DNA of 64,000 nt from Euryodendron excelsum (taxonomy: Eukaryota > Streptophyta > Magnoliopsida > Ericales > Pentaphylacaceae), in the NCBI GenBank assembly GCA_033060915.1, contig CM065380.1:44863501-44927500 (forward strand), written 5' to 3'. Shown here piece after piece: positions 1 through 11,599 of this stretch. How positions within the stretch are numbered: the stretch's first letter is position 1; the number at the start of each line of letters is the position of its first letter. The translations under genes were made by a program, and so were the position numbers. A model generated the notes under the pieces. It was given only the letters and a program-made list of their open reading frames with translations. It searched no databases and had not been told where the DNA came from.

Positions 1-1289
1 TTGGGGGTAGAATTGTCTTTTTGAAATCTCATTTGGGAAAATATTGTGTCACTCAGTTGAATTAGCGCATGTGATATATGCTCTGTTAACTTCAACAATT
101 TCTATTTATTTTGGACATCAATTCAAACTATATGGGGGGTCGTGTGTTCATTTTTTTTGCTATGAGTTATCCAATTTTCACTCAAACTTTAAGAGGGTAA
201 AGTGTAATTATCATAATAATTTATTTGTGACTTTTTTAGTAGTCTAATGAGGTAGAATAGAAGTTAATTTTATTTTTTATGGTGACATTTAGTCTTGCAT
301 GCCAATATATTTCTCATACTTAAACTTAAAAATATATATAAATAAAATAAAACTTCAAATATAATGAGTTGTAAAGATTTTTCATACAAAATGATGGGTT
401 ATTCATGATCCATTTATTTGAAACTAAGACATCATTCTTACCAGTGGAGTTTCTGTATACAAAATCGCATATGAGTAGAATTGTTTGTATGATAATTATA
501 TGAATAGGTAAAAATTTATATTTCATATTTTGGCACATGAAATTCTGATTCCGTCGCTGGTGTGCACTAAGGTTTGTTAGTATTGTGTTAATATTTTAAA
601 ATAAAAAATATTTTTTTAGTATTAAAACAACATTGTCAATTGCAGAGAACTCGCAGTTGACTTCTAAAGAGTAGACTGTCACTGGAATGCTTGAACCATA
701 AGAGCAACTCTCATACTATTTTCTAAACGTTTTCCTTTTCTCTCCCACAAAATTTCAGGTGCTTAAGATGTGGAGACGGTTAACGACATATGAAGAGGAA
801 GTGAGAAGATTACGTTGGAAAGAATGTTAGAAATGAGTCACAAGGAACATATTCGTGATGATTTGGAATGTTTTGGATTAAGAAAGCACATCAAATTTTT
901 GTGTATGAAGTATGCTATAGAGGCAGTAGAACTACTCTCTTTTCTTAAAGAAAGATTTTAATCTTACCAAAAATCCTTCTAAAATGACCTAACAATTTTG
1001 TAAATAAGAGCCATCTTGATAGACATTTATTTCAAAGTAAAATGTCTTCATTTTATTTTTATTCTTTTTCAAATAAATCTTCATTCAGACGTGCATAATT
1101 CTGTACAATAATTTGCCATAATCTGTAATTTTCTACTTGTATGGCACTTTTTTGGTGAAAATATGTCGTAAATGACTTTTTTTTTTTTTCTTCTTCTTAC
1201 TACGACAAAGAGGTGTCCCATTATTTTTTGTATAGAAGTCAAAGTCTCACATGGCTGGAGTTTCGGTTAAATATTGTTATCTTTAATTC
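1..1289. other. AT-rich non-coding flank, no gene seen
   Basis: I see no convincing coding potential here; the open frames are short and of random composition. The stretch around 760-840 (ending in a segment like 'ggaaagaatgttagaaatg') recurs in diverged form near 31579-31650, so the left edge probably already belongs to the duplicated 5' flank of the receptor-like protein unit. No RNA gene was recognised. Confidence 0.5.
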
Positions 1290-3806
1290 TTTACGAATCA
1301 TTTCAGCGACAATAATTAAATACATTAATGAAATTTCTGTTGTGAAATGTATGTCATGGAGTCATATATGAATGAATGAACGAAGAAAGTACCTAACTGT
1401 GCATACAATACCTAAATGCTTATCCAAAGTAAAAAAATATGTTCTCAAGTGGAGGAATATTGTGCTCCTTGGCAGTGGCACCTTTGTTTATAGAAACGCA
1501 TTTGTTACAATTTGCACTGATTTTCAAAATGGGACTTGCCATCAATAAGGTCGGTTCAGCCGTAAGAGTTTGTCCTCCTTACCTTAAGTGTTTGGGTTCA
1601 AGTCTCCCTGTAACCCCTTATTGGAGTCATCCATACTTCCTAGCCCCATAAATGCATGTCTATGGCCTAATAAGCCTGTTGTGTGACTCTGTATTGGGTC
1701 TTACCTGGGGACTCTTACCTGGGGACTCTTGCCCCCACAAGTGGTGTTGTGGAATCTAGTGCCCTGACGAGATTGTATGTGGTGGAACCTAGCTACTTCC
1801 TTTTGTGTGTACTGGGAAAAAAAAAAAAAGGACTTGCAAAACACAAATATTTTTGGTCATGAGGCAACACCTGTAGTATAACTTACTAGCCAAGCATGAG
1901 ATCCTAACCATAGTATGACTTACTTTCTCCTGTAGTTAAAAACTATGTCACAATGCTGGAAAACCTACCCATGTTCATTTTATGTTGCTATCCATTTCCT
2001 GAGGTTCCATGGATTTTTTATTTTACTAGATGAACTTGTGGCATGATATTTTCCTTCCATTTTATGTAAAAGAGTAAAAGGCTACTTGCGTGAAAGGCTA
2101 TCAACCTCAAAGTATCTACAATAATCAACTCAGGGTTTGAAAAACTACAGGAAGACATTTTGCATGTCAAGTGGTGGCATATAGAGGGAAGCCAAGCCAG
2201 AAGTGGAAAATGCATACATGCATTTTTCTTTGTTTTGGATTTCTGTTTCTTATTCCATGGATTTCTGTTTCATTCAACATTGCCTGTTGAAGTAGGTTAT
2301 TCTCTTAAAGAATAGAAAGGTCAAGTCAACAAAAGATGACGGTGCATGCAGAAGTCTACAGAGAGGACTTTAAATATTTGATGGTCCAATTTTCAAACAT
2401 GAACTGTTTAATAGCTTGAGGGTAGGGTGACGACATCTATGATTTTGGCAATCATGGTGGACGTTATCGGGAGTCCACAAATACTTAAATCACAATGTGC
2501 CTCACGTGAATGTGATGGTTGCATGCGATAATTGTTCAACAAGTAGAGAGTGCTAACTTTGAAATTCGATCTTTATATATCACATGTCAAGTTTGTTGGA
2601 GTATAATCTGCCCACCCTTAAGGCCAATGAGGCTGTGGGTTGAGGCTCCCAGTTTTTTCAATTCCCAAAATTTTTAAGACCTAATAAAACCTTCTATAAT
2701 TTTTATAGTATTTTGTAAAAAAAGAAAAAGACAAAAGAATCCAATTCAAATGAGAACAAATTATCTTTTCCAAAATGAAACCCAAAGTCAACTATACTAG
2801 AAAAAAAAATTATTTTAATAACCAAAAATAAACAAATTGTAAAAATAAAAAAAATTTTGAGGGTCCAAAATTTTTGAAGACATTAAATTTCACAGTCAAT
2901 GTCTTACATAGTTTTCACATCTGTTTCTAGAGAATTTCATAATCCAGGTGAGAAAAGAAGTCTTGTTAAATAAAGAAGGCCAAAAATTAACTACCCTAAT
3001 TAACTCTAGGAAAAAACATTTGCTTAAAAAAATTTTGTTCAAATAAAATTCATTGAAGACCTCAAAATTTTAAAAACCTTTACATGGTTTTAAGGCACTA
3101 TATAGTATATATATTTTTTAAAAAATAAGCTACCTTAGTTCAAATGAAAAAAAAAAATTTGGAAAAAAAATGCCAAAATCATCACAATAATCAACTTCAG
3201 AAGAAAAAAAATACCAATTTATAAAATAAAAAATTTTAACAAAAAAAATTATAATAATATTAAAAATATGAAAAAACCTCATTAAAATTGTCGTCGGCCT
3301 CATTAATGTTTTGGAAAAATGCATTCATGTATGTTAGAATTGGGTGTAGTTTCTTCTCCCATTCACCATTCTTTGTTGGAGTAGATTGTTCTCTTAAAGA
3401 AAAGAGAGGTCAAAGTTAACGGAAGGTAATGATGCAATCAGAAGACTACAAAGAGGGCTTTTCCATTTTTGAACGGTCCAATTTTCAAACATGAACTGTT
3501 CTTCTTTGTTGGAATACACTGTTCGATCTCTTAAAAGAAGAACAAGTTAAAGTCATTACAAGATTCTGTGCGTACAACTTACGGAGAACTTGGATGGTGT
3601 GCACTGCCTCCCAAACTGGACAATGAAAGATGACTCTGTCACGACTTGTTTTTTTGTCCGGTTTCTTTTGTCTTGATGCCTAATTTTCTTATGAATGGAC
3701 TTGGCGTCTCTTTCACTGTCTCTCCCAGATGGAGAAACTCATGCTAAGCATATGAATATTCATCTCTCCTGTCTTCCATAATTATTAGGCAATCAAAAAG
3801 CTTTCC
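1290..3806 (+). repeat. Duplicated 5' flank of the LRR-RLP unit, copy A
   Basis: This flank recurs, with gaps, upstream of the other receptor-like gene copies: copy B (6190-6340, 13742-13911 and 31190-31640), the start of copy C (31640-31716), copy D (38591-39577) and copy E (40541-42241). Landmarks are 'ttctcaagtggaggaatat', 'catttcctgaggttcc' and 'atgaatattcatctct'. Inside it, a block of about 160 bp (about 2250-2410) is repeated at about 3325-3505. The AT-rich stretch 2480-3320 lies between these blocks and is not seen in copies D and E. No gene lies inside; the flank presumably includes the promoter of the gene starting at 3807, but I cannot point to a clear TATA box. Confidence 0.75.
1532..1837 (+). 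mobile_element. tRNA-derived SINE with 8-bp target duplication
   Basis: A 290-bp insertion (1540-1829) ends in 13 A residues and is flanked by the direct repeat 'ggacttgc' (1532-1539 and 1830-1837). Near its 5' end are an A-box-like segment 'gttcagccgtaagag' (about 1554-1568) and a B-box-like segment 'ggttcaagtc' (1595-1604), about 30 bp apart, as in RNA polymerase III internal promoters of tRNA-derived SINEs. The sister copies at about 13830, 38600 and 40935 read straight through the site without the insert. A 14-bp tandem duplication 'ttacctggggactc' lies at 1701-1728. The open frame 1439-1651 runs through it and is not a gene. Known: SINEs are mobilised by LINE machinery. The family was not identified. 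Confidence 0.85.
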
Positions 3807-6047
3807 ATGGTGGTTAGCTCTTCTTGTTCGATCATGTCTTTGGCCTTCTTGATCATGTTGCTCTCTTGTTTTGCCTTGAAAAGCTCCCACGCTTGCAACC
3901 AACATGACCATGATCAGCTCTGGCCATTCTTCCTCAACATCTCTTCTTCTCCCACTCATTTAAATTGGTCTAACATTGACTGCTGCCTCTGGGAAGGAAT
4001 TACTTGTGACGGGCACGATAGAGTCACCCATCTATGGCTACCCTTTAGAGGTCTTAGAGGCAGCCTCTGTCCATCTCTTGGTAACCTTCCACGTTTGTCG
4101 CACGTCAATCTCTCCCATAATTGGCTCTCTGGTCCTCTTCCTTACGGATTTTTATCTTCCTTGAATCGCCTGGAGACCCTTGATCTCAGCTTTAATATTT
4201 TATCTGACGAATTACAATCATCTTCGTTATTGGTTAGCCTGCCCTCGTCCATCCGGGCAATTGATTTATCCAGTAACAAATTTCATGGTATGGTGGGATC
4301 TTCATTCCTTAGGCTCGCTTCGAACCTGCTATATTTCAATATAAGCAACAACAGCTTTACAGGTCCACTGCCTTCATCGACTTGCATCAATTCCCCCTTC
4401 GTCAAGCTCTTGGATTTCTCCTTCAATGATTTTATTGGGCAGATTCCTCATGGTTTTGGAGGATGTTCCAAATTGGAGGTGCTCCAAGCAGGTTTCAACT
4501 TTCTCTCAGGGTCGCTTCCACAGGATTTATATAATGCAACAACATTACAACAAATCTCCCTACCTTCTAATAAGCTCTGGGGACATATTGGCGATGGCGT
4601 TGTTCGGCTCTCCAACCTCACCATACTTGAGCTCTACTCCAATAATCTGACTGGCGAGCTCCCTAAGGATATTGGGACACTGTCACATTTAGAGCACTTG
4701 AGCCTTCAATTCAACAACCTGACTGGTACTTTGCCCCCGTCTCTAATGAATTGCACCAATCTCATAACACTCAACTTTTGGAGCAACGGCTTGACCGGAG
4801 ATATTTCTGCACTCAACTTCTCAAAACTTCAACAACTAAGTATACTCGACTTGGGGTTCAATCACATGACTGGAAAGTTTCCAGCAAGCCTTTACTCATG
4901 CAAGTCCCTGGCTGCAATTCGACTTGCTGGTAACCAGCTAAAGGGACAGATTTCACCTGCCATACTTGCGATGCAATCTTTGTCCTTCCTCTCCCTAACA
5001 GCTAACGGGCTAGTTAACATAACTGGAGCAATTAAGATTCTAATGGGTTGCAAAAGCCTCAGAACTCTCCTCCTCACTCGGAATTTTATCAATGAAGTCA
5101 TGCCAGATCGCGATAGCATTGCAAATTTAGATGGATTCAAAAATCTCGAGTTTCTGTCATTGCGTGGCTGTCAACTTACTGGTCGAGTGCCATCATGGCT
5201 ACTTCAATTGAACAAGCTTGCGGCCCTGGATCTCTCCATGAATCAGCTCACAGGTTTAATTCCAGGTTGGTTGGGGACTATGCCAAGCCTTTTCTACATA
5301 TCTTTGTCCGATAACTTCCTTTCAGGAGAATTCCCCAAAGAAATTTGCAGATTGCCTGCATTGACTTCGCAAATGGTTGCAGCCCAAATAAACCAGAGTT
5401 ACATGTTGTTGCCTATCTATTACGGCTTCTCAATGAATTCTAGTTTTCGGCAATACCGTCGTCTCGCTAACCTGCCACCAACAATGAAGCTTGGGAATAA
5501 CAACTTAAGTGGGCACATCCCTGTCGAGATAGGCCAATTGAAACTTCTTCGTGAGCTGGATCTCGGTGGTAATAACTTCTCCGGCAACATTCCGGGCCAA
5601 ATATCTGATCTCACCAAGATGGAGAAACTGGATCTCTCCAGAAACCATTTTTATGGAGAAATCCCAGTATCACTAGGAAGGCTCCACTTCTTATCATCGT
5701 TTAGTGTTGCATACAACAATCTACAAGGGCAAATACCATCGGGATCTCAACTTGATCTCTTTGGTAGCTCTCCATATGTAGGGAATCCAGAACTCTGCGG
5801 GATCCCACTTCCAAATTCTTGCCAAATTAAGGTTAATGGCAACTCAACCGACATTCAGGAAGTGGAAGATGAAGACAAAATCCCATGGTTCCACATTGTT
5901 GTTGGCTTAGGATATGCTACAGGATTTTTGGTAGTCTGCGCCACTTTATGTCTCAAGAATTCATGGAGACGAGCTTATTTTCAGTTCCTGAATATCATAA
6001 AGAATAAAGTATTGGCAAAAATAGGGGCAGATATGGGCAGATTGTAG
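3807..6047 (+). CDS. LRR receptor-like protein (RLP2/RLP3, PSY1R-ectodomain type), intact
   Basis: This single-exon gene encodes 746 residues. Residues 1-29 form a signal peptide ending in SHA before CNQ. A Cys-pair N-cap follows, with the segment 'CCLWEGITCDG' near residue 60. A long ladder of plant LRRs (LxxLxLxxNxLxGxIP) reaches about residue 510. An island domain at about 515-570 contains 'INQSYMLLPIYYG' and ends in 'LPPTMKLGNNNLSG'. Further LRRs follow, then a C-cap with 'NPELCG', an acidic spacer ('EVEDEDK') and one membrane helix (about 694-715, with Gly spacing 'GLGYATG'). The tail is short and basic (about 31 residues), with no kinase. The ectodomain and island resemble PSY1R/PSKR-type receptors; the kinase-less architecture and length fit Arabidopsis RLP2 and RLP3 (RFO2). 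By family knowledge it would sit in the plasma membrane and work with a co-receptor kinase in defence or development; the ligand is unknown. The ATG at 3807 gives the signal peptide and matches the starts of copies D and E. It is the only intact copy. Confidence 0.93.
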   Translation: MVVSSSCSIMSLAFLIMLLSCFALKSSHACNQHDHDQLWPFFLNISSSPTHLNWSNIDCCLWEGITCDGHDRVTHLWLPFRGLRGSLCPSLGNLPRLSHVNLSHNWLSGPLPYGFLSSLNRLETLDLSFNILSDELQSSSLLVSLPSSIRAIDLSSNKFHGMVGSSFLRLASNLLYFNISNNSFTGPLPSSTCINSPFVKLLDFSFNDFIGQIPHGFGGCSKLEVLQAGFNFLSGSLPQDLYNATTLQQISLPSNKLWGHIGDGVVRLSNLTILELYSNNLTGELPKDIGTLSHLEHLSLQFNNLTGTLPPSLMNCTNLITLNFWSNGLTGDISALNFSKLQQLSILDLGFNHMTGKFPASLYSCKSLAAIRLAGNQLKGQISPAILAMQSLSFLSLTANGLVNITGAIKILMGCKSLRTLLLTRNFINEVMPDRDSIANLDGFKNLEFLSLRGCQLTGRVPSWLLQLNKLAALDLSMNQLTGLIPGWLGTMPSLFYISLSDNFLSGEFPKEICRLPALTSQMVAAQINQSYMLLPIYYGFSMNSSFRQYRRLANLPPTMKLGNNNLSGHIPVEIGQLKLLRELDLGGNNFSGNIPGQISDLTKMEKLDLSRNHFYGEIPVSLGRLHFLSSFSVAYNNLQGQIPSGSQLDLFGSSPYVGNPELCGIPLPNSCQIKVNGNSTDIQEVEDEDKIPWFHIVVGLGYATGFLVVCATLCLKNSWRRAYFQFLNIIKNKVLAKIGADMGRL

Positions 6048-6340
6048 AAGAGTCTGAAGATTTTCATTTACTTTTTAACTTTTAATGTACTTTTTCATAT
6101 AATGTGGCAATGTTTCCCTTTCAAAAGCAAATTAGATTCAACCACCAGCACACCTGCCATTAATTAATCAAATGCATCAAAAGAATGTAAGAAACGAATT
6201 CTTTACGATTCATTCAGGAGATAATGCGGTACATAAATGAAATTTCTGTTGAGCATGTGTGTCACAGAGGCATATATGAAAGTATGAACGTTAACTGTGC
6301 ATACAACCCGTAAATGCTCGTCTAAAAGTAAAAACATTTG
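6048..6340 (+). other. 3' flank of the LRR-RLP gene and start of unit B
   Basis: The first 140 bases are the 3' flank of the receptor gene. From about 6190 the sequence matches 1296-1440 of copy A (shared 'aatgaaatttctgttg' and 'ctgtgcatacaa'), so a second duplicated unit begins here. It is cut at 6340 by the copia element and resumes at 13742. Confidence 0.7.
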
Positions 6341-6819
6341 TGTAAACTTCAAAACAGATCATAATATTGACCTAGATTATATGCGAATATAGGAACTTAA
6401 CAGGAAATAAAACTGAATGCGGAAACTTATCTGTTTGCTCCATGGTTTCACGAATCTCTTTGGAGCGGCGATTAATCTCGAACAAGGCTTCTTGGAGGCT
6501 GGTCTTCCTCTCTGTACCCACTACTGTATGACGGAATTTTATGGAAAACTGTCTGATGATTGTGGGAAGAGAGAGGACCTAGCCTCTATATATATAAGAA
6601 ACCTTAGCCATATTAGGCCCTTCCATAAAAGGCTCAATTGGCTAATTAGGCCCACACTAATTACCGTCAGCCCACATTGATAATAGATGCACACTAGCCC
6701 ATGTATAATAGATCACAACCTTATTGAGCTTACCATGTTTATCTCATCTAGACTTGGGTCCAACCCGTATTTAGAAAACACCCACAAATAATGTAGGCTC
6801 AATCAAGAATAATCTAACA
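6341..6819 (-). repeat. Copia 3' LTR
   Basis: On the element strand it starts TGTTAG and ends TTTACA, giving the standard TG...CA ends. It has the same length as the partner at 13263-13741. By my count they differ at 13 positions, all transitions. A TATA-like run (6585-6597) lies mid-LTR and is a candidate core promoter on the minus strand. Confidence 0.95.
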
Positions 6820-6835
6820 TTCTCCCACTTGAGCC
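6820..6835 (-). other. Copia polypurine tract
   Basis: On the minus strand the bases just inside the 3' LTR read 'caagtgggagaa', a purine-rich tract in the position expected for plus-strand DNA priming. Confidence 0.75.
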
Positions 6836-7453
6836 AACATTAATTGTAGAAACAAAATTTGAAAAATGACTCTCGGGTTAGAACATGAAAATAACTGTAT
6901 GTGGCCACAATTTTAAAAAACCAAGTAGGATGAGAAACAACACCTAAAACAATCTGGTCCAACAAAGCTATCAATATCGAACCAAGGCAGTCATTACATT
7001 ATTAGTCCATGTAAGACCACTCATGATTACAAACACTAATAACTCTATCGACATGGATCAAATGTGGTAGTGTGGTGGGAAAAAGCACTCCGTATGTGAT
7101 CTGATAACAGTGCTAATCCTCAATTAGTCCTCAAATTCTCTTTAACTATATGCTCATTCAATAAGCAAGAGAATTCCAATGGTTTCTAATGAAACCCATA
7201 TGTCTTGCACAACTGTCTCGAGACAACTTTATGGTGCAAACACAAGACATATCCTGAATTGCTTAAGTCACACCAAACTTAAGACTATCAATAAACTGAA
7301 TCATGAATACATTAATCCATATAATATGCAAGTATCAGAAATATATTCATGAATAAATGGCATCAAACACAATCATAAAGATGACCATTAAATAACCAAA
7401 AAAAGGTCTCAATACATAAGATCTGTCAAATAATGTAAAGAAAACAACTCTCA

Positions 7454-10400
7454 CTAACCAAGCACATCAAATGACCCAATTACACCCATGTTGGAAACAT
7501 GTCTACCAAAGTTAATAGGCCTGAGTCCCTTGGTCAAAGGGTCTGCCATCATCTGTTCTGTATTTATGTGCTCAATGATGATGTCACCTTTCCTTACCAA
7601 ATCCCTGACAGACAGATACTTAATCTCAATATGCTTAGACCCACTAGAAGTCTTATTATTCTTAGAAAAGAATACAGCTGCACTATTATCACAAAAGATC
7701 TTCAGTGGTCTAGCAATGGAATCAATCACCTTAAGTTCTGTAATAAAATTTCACAGCCAAACAGCTTGGATTGCAGCTCCAAAACAAGCCACAAACTCAG
7801 CATGCATAGTGGAAGAAGCTGTAAGAGTCTACTTGACACTCTTCCATGAAATAGCTCCTTCAGCTAGCATAAAGACATATCCGGAGGTAGATTTCATGTC
7901 ATCCACACATCCAGCGAAATCTGAATCTGAATAACCAACAACCTCAAGATTGTCTACTTTTCTATATACAAGCATATAATCTTTTGTTCTCTGCAAATAT
8001 CTCATTACTTTCTTTGCAGCCACCCAATGGTCCAAGCCAGGGTTAGAAAGATATCTACCAAAAACTCCTACAGCAAAAGCAATATCTAGCCTAGTACAAA
8101 CTTGAGCATACATAAGACTGCCAACTGCACTATCATAAGGAATGTTCTGCATAGCTTTTACTTCCAAATCATTCTTGGGACATTGACTCTTACTGAACTT
8201 GTCACCCTTGGTAACAGGAACATCACCAGCTCTACAGTTCTGCATACTAAACCTCTCAAGTACTCGCCTAATGTACCCCTTCTGAGAAAGCCCCAGCATA
8301 CCACGAGATCTATCACGAATAATTTCAATACCCAAAACAAAGGAGGCCTCTCCAAGATCTTTCATATCAAACGAATTAGACAACAACATCTTAGTCTCAT
8401 CCAAAAGACTTAAGTCACTGCTGGCAAGTAGAATATTATCAACATAAAGAATAAGGAAAATAAATTTCCTCCCACTGACCTTGAGATATATGCACTGATC
8501 AACCTTGTTTTCCACAAAACCCAAGGAAGTGACAATCTCATCAAACTTCAAATACCATTGACGCGAGGCTTGCTTCAAACCATAAATAGATTTCTTCAAC
8601 TTACATACCATGTGCTCCCTGCCTTCTTCCTTGAAACCTTCAGGTTGCATCATATAAATCTCCTCACTTAGGCTACCATTCAGAAAAGCAGTCTTGACAT
8701 CCATTTGATGATGTTCTAAATCATAATGAGCCACCAAAGCCATGACAATTCTGAATGAATCCTTAGATGAAACTGGAGAGAATGTATCATTATAATCAAT
8801 GCCTTCTCTTTGAGTAAACCCCTTTGCAACCAATCTAGCTTTGAAACGCTCAACCTGCCCTTTAGAATCTTTCTTGGTCTTAAACACCCACTTGCAACCA
8901 ATAGCCTTACGGCCAACTGGAAGATCAACGAGCTCCCATACTCCCTTATGCGTCATAGAACGCATCTCATCTGTTATAGCGTCCACCCACATGCTAGACT
9001 GGGGACTCGAAATCGCACCAGCATAAGTCATTGGATCAACCACAGGACCTACATCATAGTCACTCTCACCAAGATAGACAACAAACTCATCAGATATGGC
9101 AGGTCTTCGCTGTCTCACTGATCTCCTCACAGGTACCTCTGGAACAGGCTCAACAGGATTAACAGGATCAGGAGCATTAGCAGCAATGGGTGCGTTAATC
9201 CCCAGCTGCTCCTGATTAATTCCATCCACAGGTGTAGGTAAGACAAAAGTTTGAACATTAGGCAAGGGGATAGGCACCACCTCGCTTTGCCTATCAACAT
9301 CAAGCTGGTGTGGGGTCTCCAAATCAGCTGTATCATGCTCCAAGAACTTAGCTGTCTAAGACTCAACAATCCTAGCACCAGGCGTAGGACAGTAGAACCT
9401 GTATCCTTTAGAATGATCTGGATACCCAATGAAGAAACAACGAGTGGTTCTAGGGTCAGTTTTTCTCTCAAAAGGGTTATATATCCTAACCTCTGCCGGA
9501 CAACCCCAGACACGAAGATGGTTAAGGCTAGGCTTCCTACCAATCCACAATTCAAAAGGTGTTTTAGGAACAGACTTGTTGGAAACCCTATTGAGAATGT
9601 ACAAGGCAGACTTAATGGCATCACCCCAGAGATATGTAGGCAAATTACTCCTACTCATCATACTCCTCATCATGTCTTTAAGGGTGCGATTACGCCTTTA
9701 GGTCACACCATTCTGTTCAGGACTACCAGGCATGGTATATTGGGCAACAATCCCACATTCTTGCAAGTATTTGGCAAACGCTCCCATATGCTGTCCAGTG
9801 ACATCATGTTTGCCATAATACTCACCCCCACGGTTAGACCTAACAACCTTAATCCTTTTGGTCAATTGATTTTCCACTTCTGTTTTAAAGATTTTAAACT
9901 TTTCAAGTGCATCAGATTTCTCTTTAATTAGGTAAACATAGCCATAACGAGAGAAATCATCAATAAAGGTCAAAAAATATTTATTTCCACAAAAGGTAAA
10001 GGAATAAGGTCCACTAATATCAGTGTGTATGACTTCTAAAAGGCCACTACTCCGTGTTGCACTTTTCTTCCTAGTCTTAGTCAATTTTCCCCGAATACAG
10101 TCAACACAAGTGTCTAGGTCTCCAAAATCAAGTGATATAAGAATGTTATCTTTAATTAACCTTTGAATTCTTTCTTTAGAAATGTGACCTAGACGCTTAT
10201 GCCATAACATGGAAGACTGGTCTTTAATTCTAGGTCTCTTGGATATACTATTTTCAACATGGAAGGAGGCATACTCATTATCCTGTTCTAATTTCACCTT
10301 GTATAATCCATCAGATAATAAGCCATGACCAACAATTTTGGAATTATAAAATAAATCAACAATGCCATTTTGAAATTGAAAACCATATCCAAATTTGTCC

Positions 10401-11578
10401 AAAGAAGAAATAGAAATCAAATTCCGTCTAAAAGACGGTACATAAGCAGTGTTTTCCAAAATAAGTTGAAAACCAGTTTCTAAATTTAAAATGGCATCTC
10501 CTATGAACTCGACCCTAACTATGCTATCATCTCCAACTCTAAGCTTGGCCTCACTCTCACTTGGCCTCCGCTTGCTTCTGAATCCCTGCAAAGATATGGC
10601 AACATGAACAGTTGCACCACTGTCAAACCACCAAGAATTTGATGGGACACTAACGAAATTAGATTCAAAGCAAGTTAAGGCAAGTGAGTTATCTCCTTCT
10701 TGTTTCTTCTTCTTTTCTAACCAGGACTTGTACCTATAGCAATTTTTCTTTATGTGGCCCTCTTTCCTACAGAAAAAACACTTGATGACTTTCTTGACTA
10801 TGGCATTGGGACCTAAAGGATTTTTGGTCTGACCGTGACCTTTACCATGCCCTTTATAATCCTGACCTTTATGAGGGGTATTGGCACTAGGTTTCTTATG
10901 GTTCTTTCGATTCCCATGACCCTGCCCAGGAGTGATTTTGGAATGAGAAACAAGCAAGGCAGACTCAGTTTTCTCTCTTTTAAGCTTATCCTCCTCTAAG
11001 ACACGTTTGGCAATGAGGTCATTCACTGTCCAATACTCACTCTGGGTGTTATAGGCAGTCTTTATCTAGCTGAACTCTGGTGGAAGGCTATTAAGAGCAT
11101 GATGGACAATGAAATCATCAGGGAGAGTAACATTTAGACCTCTAAGTTTGGATTGGAGAAAAATAAGTTTCAAGACATATTCCCTTACCTCACTCTGGCT
11201 GTCATACCTCAAACTCGTGAGTTTATTCATCAGGGCTCCAGTCTCAGCCTTGCTGGATACTTGATATCTCTGTCCTATAGCCTCAAACAGTACTTTGACA
11301 TTATTAGTCTCAGGCAGGCCAGTCAATAGGTGCTCAGGAATGGATCTCTTAATCGCTATGAGACTGAGTCGATTAGATCTGTCCCACTTTGCATATAACT
11401 CCTTCTCGGAAACAGAACTAGTATCAGTGATTGCAGCAGGTTCAGGTTCCCTCAAGGCCAAATCTAGATCAACAATACCCAAGGCAAACTCTATATCCTG
11501 CTTCCACTTCTTAAAGTTTGAACCATTCAACAGCACAACGGTAGTGTTATTGTTGTTAATTGCAAAGGAAACTGTCAT
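7454..11578 (-). pseudogene. Copia gag-pol polyprotein with in-frame stops
   Basis: One continuous reading frame on the minus strand encodes the copia polyprotein. Gag N-terminus with 'FKKWKQDIEFALG' is at 11578-11069. The zinc knuckle C-X2-C-X4-H-X4-C is at 10739-10780. The protease motif 'DSGATVHV' follows. Integrase has the HHCC segment and 'HTDISGP'. Reverse transcriptase is near 9000-8300, and RNase H ('SDSDFAG') and the C-terminal 'MMADPLTKGL' end it. There are five in-frame stops and no frameshift: 11066-11068 (TAG), 9698-9700 (TAA), 9356-9358 (TAG), 7829-7831 (TAG) and 7751-7753 (TGA). Compared with the family, the reverse transcriptase YVDD box reads YVDN and the integrase SDRGGEY reads SNRGGEY. 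The TAA replaces the conserved Glu of the third catalytic position ('QNGVT*RRNRT'). The product is therefore enzymatically dead as well as truncated. Confidence 0.95.
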
Positions 11579-11599
11579 GGCAACAAAGGAGGCAACATA

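Noticed and set aside
1439..1651. 70-codon open frame
   Set aside because: It runs from the duplicated flank across the SINE insertion and has no counterpart in the sister copies.
2590..2660. Possible tRNA gene in the GC-richer stretch
   Set aside because: No cloverleaf could be drawn and no B-box was found.
7488..7934. 148-codon plus-strand frame with cysteine-rich segments
   Set aside because: Antisense shadow of the copia RNase H region, whose minus-strand reading is well supported by family motifs.
9251..9931. 226-codon plus-strand frame
   Set aside because: Antisense shadow of the copia integrase/reverse-transcriptase junction.
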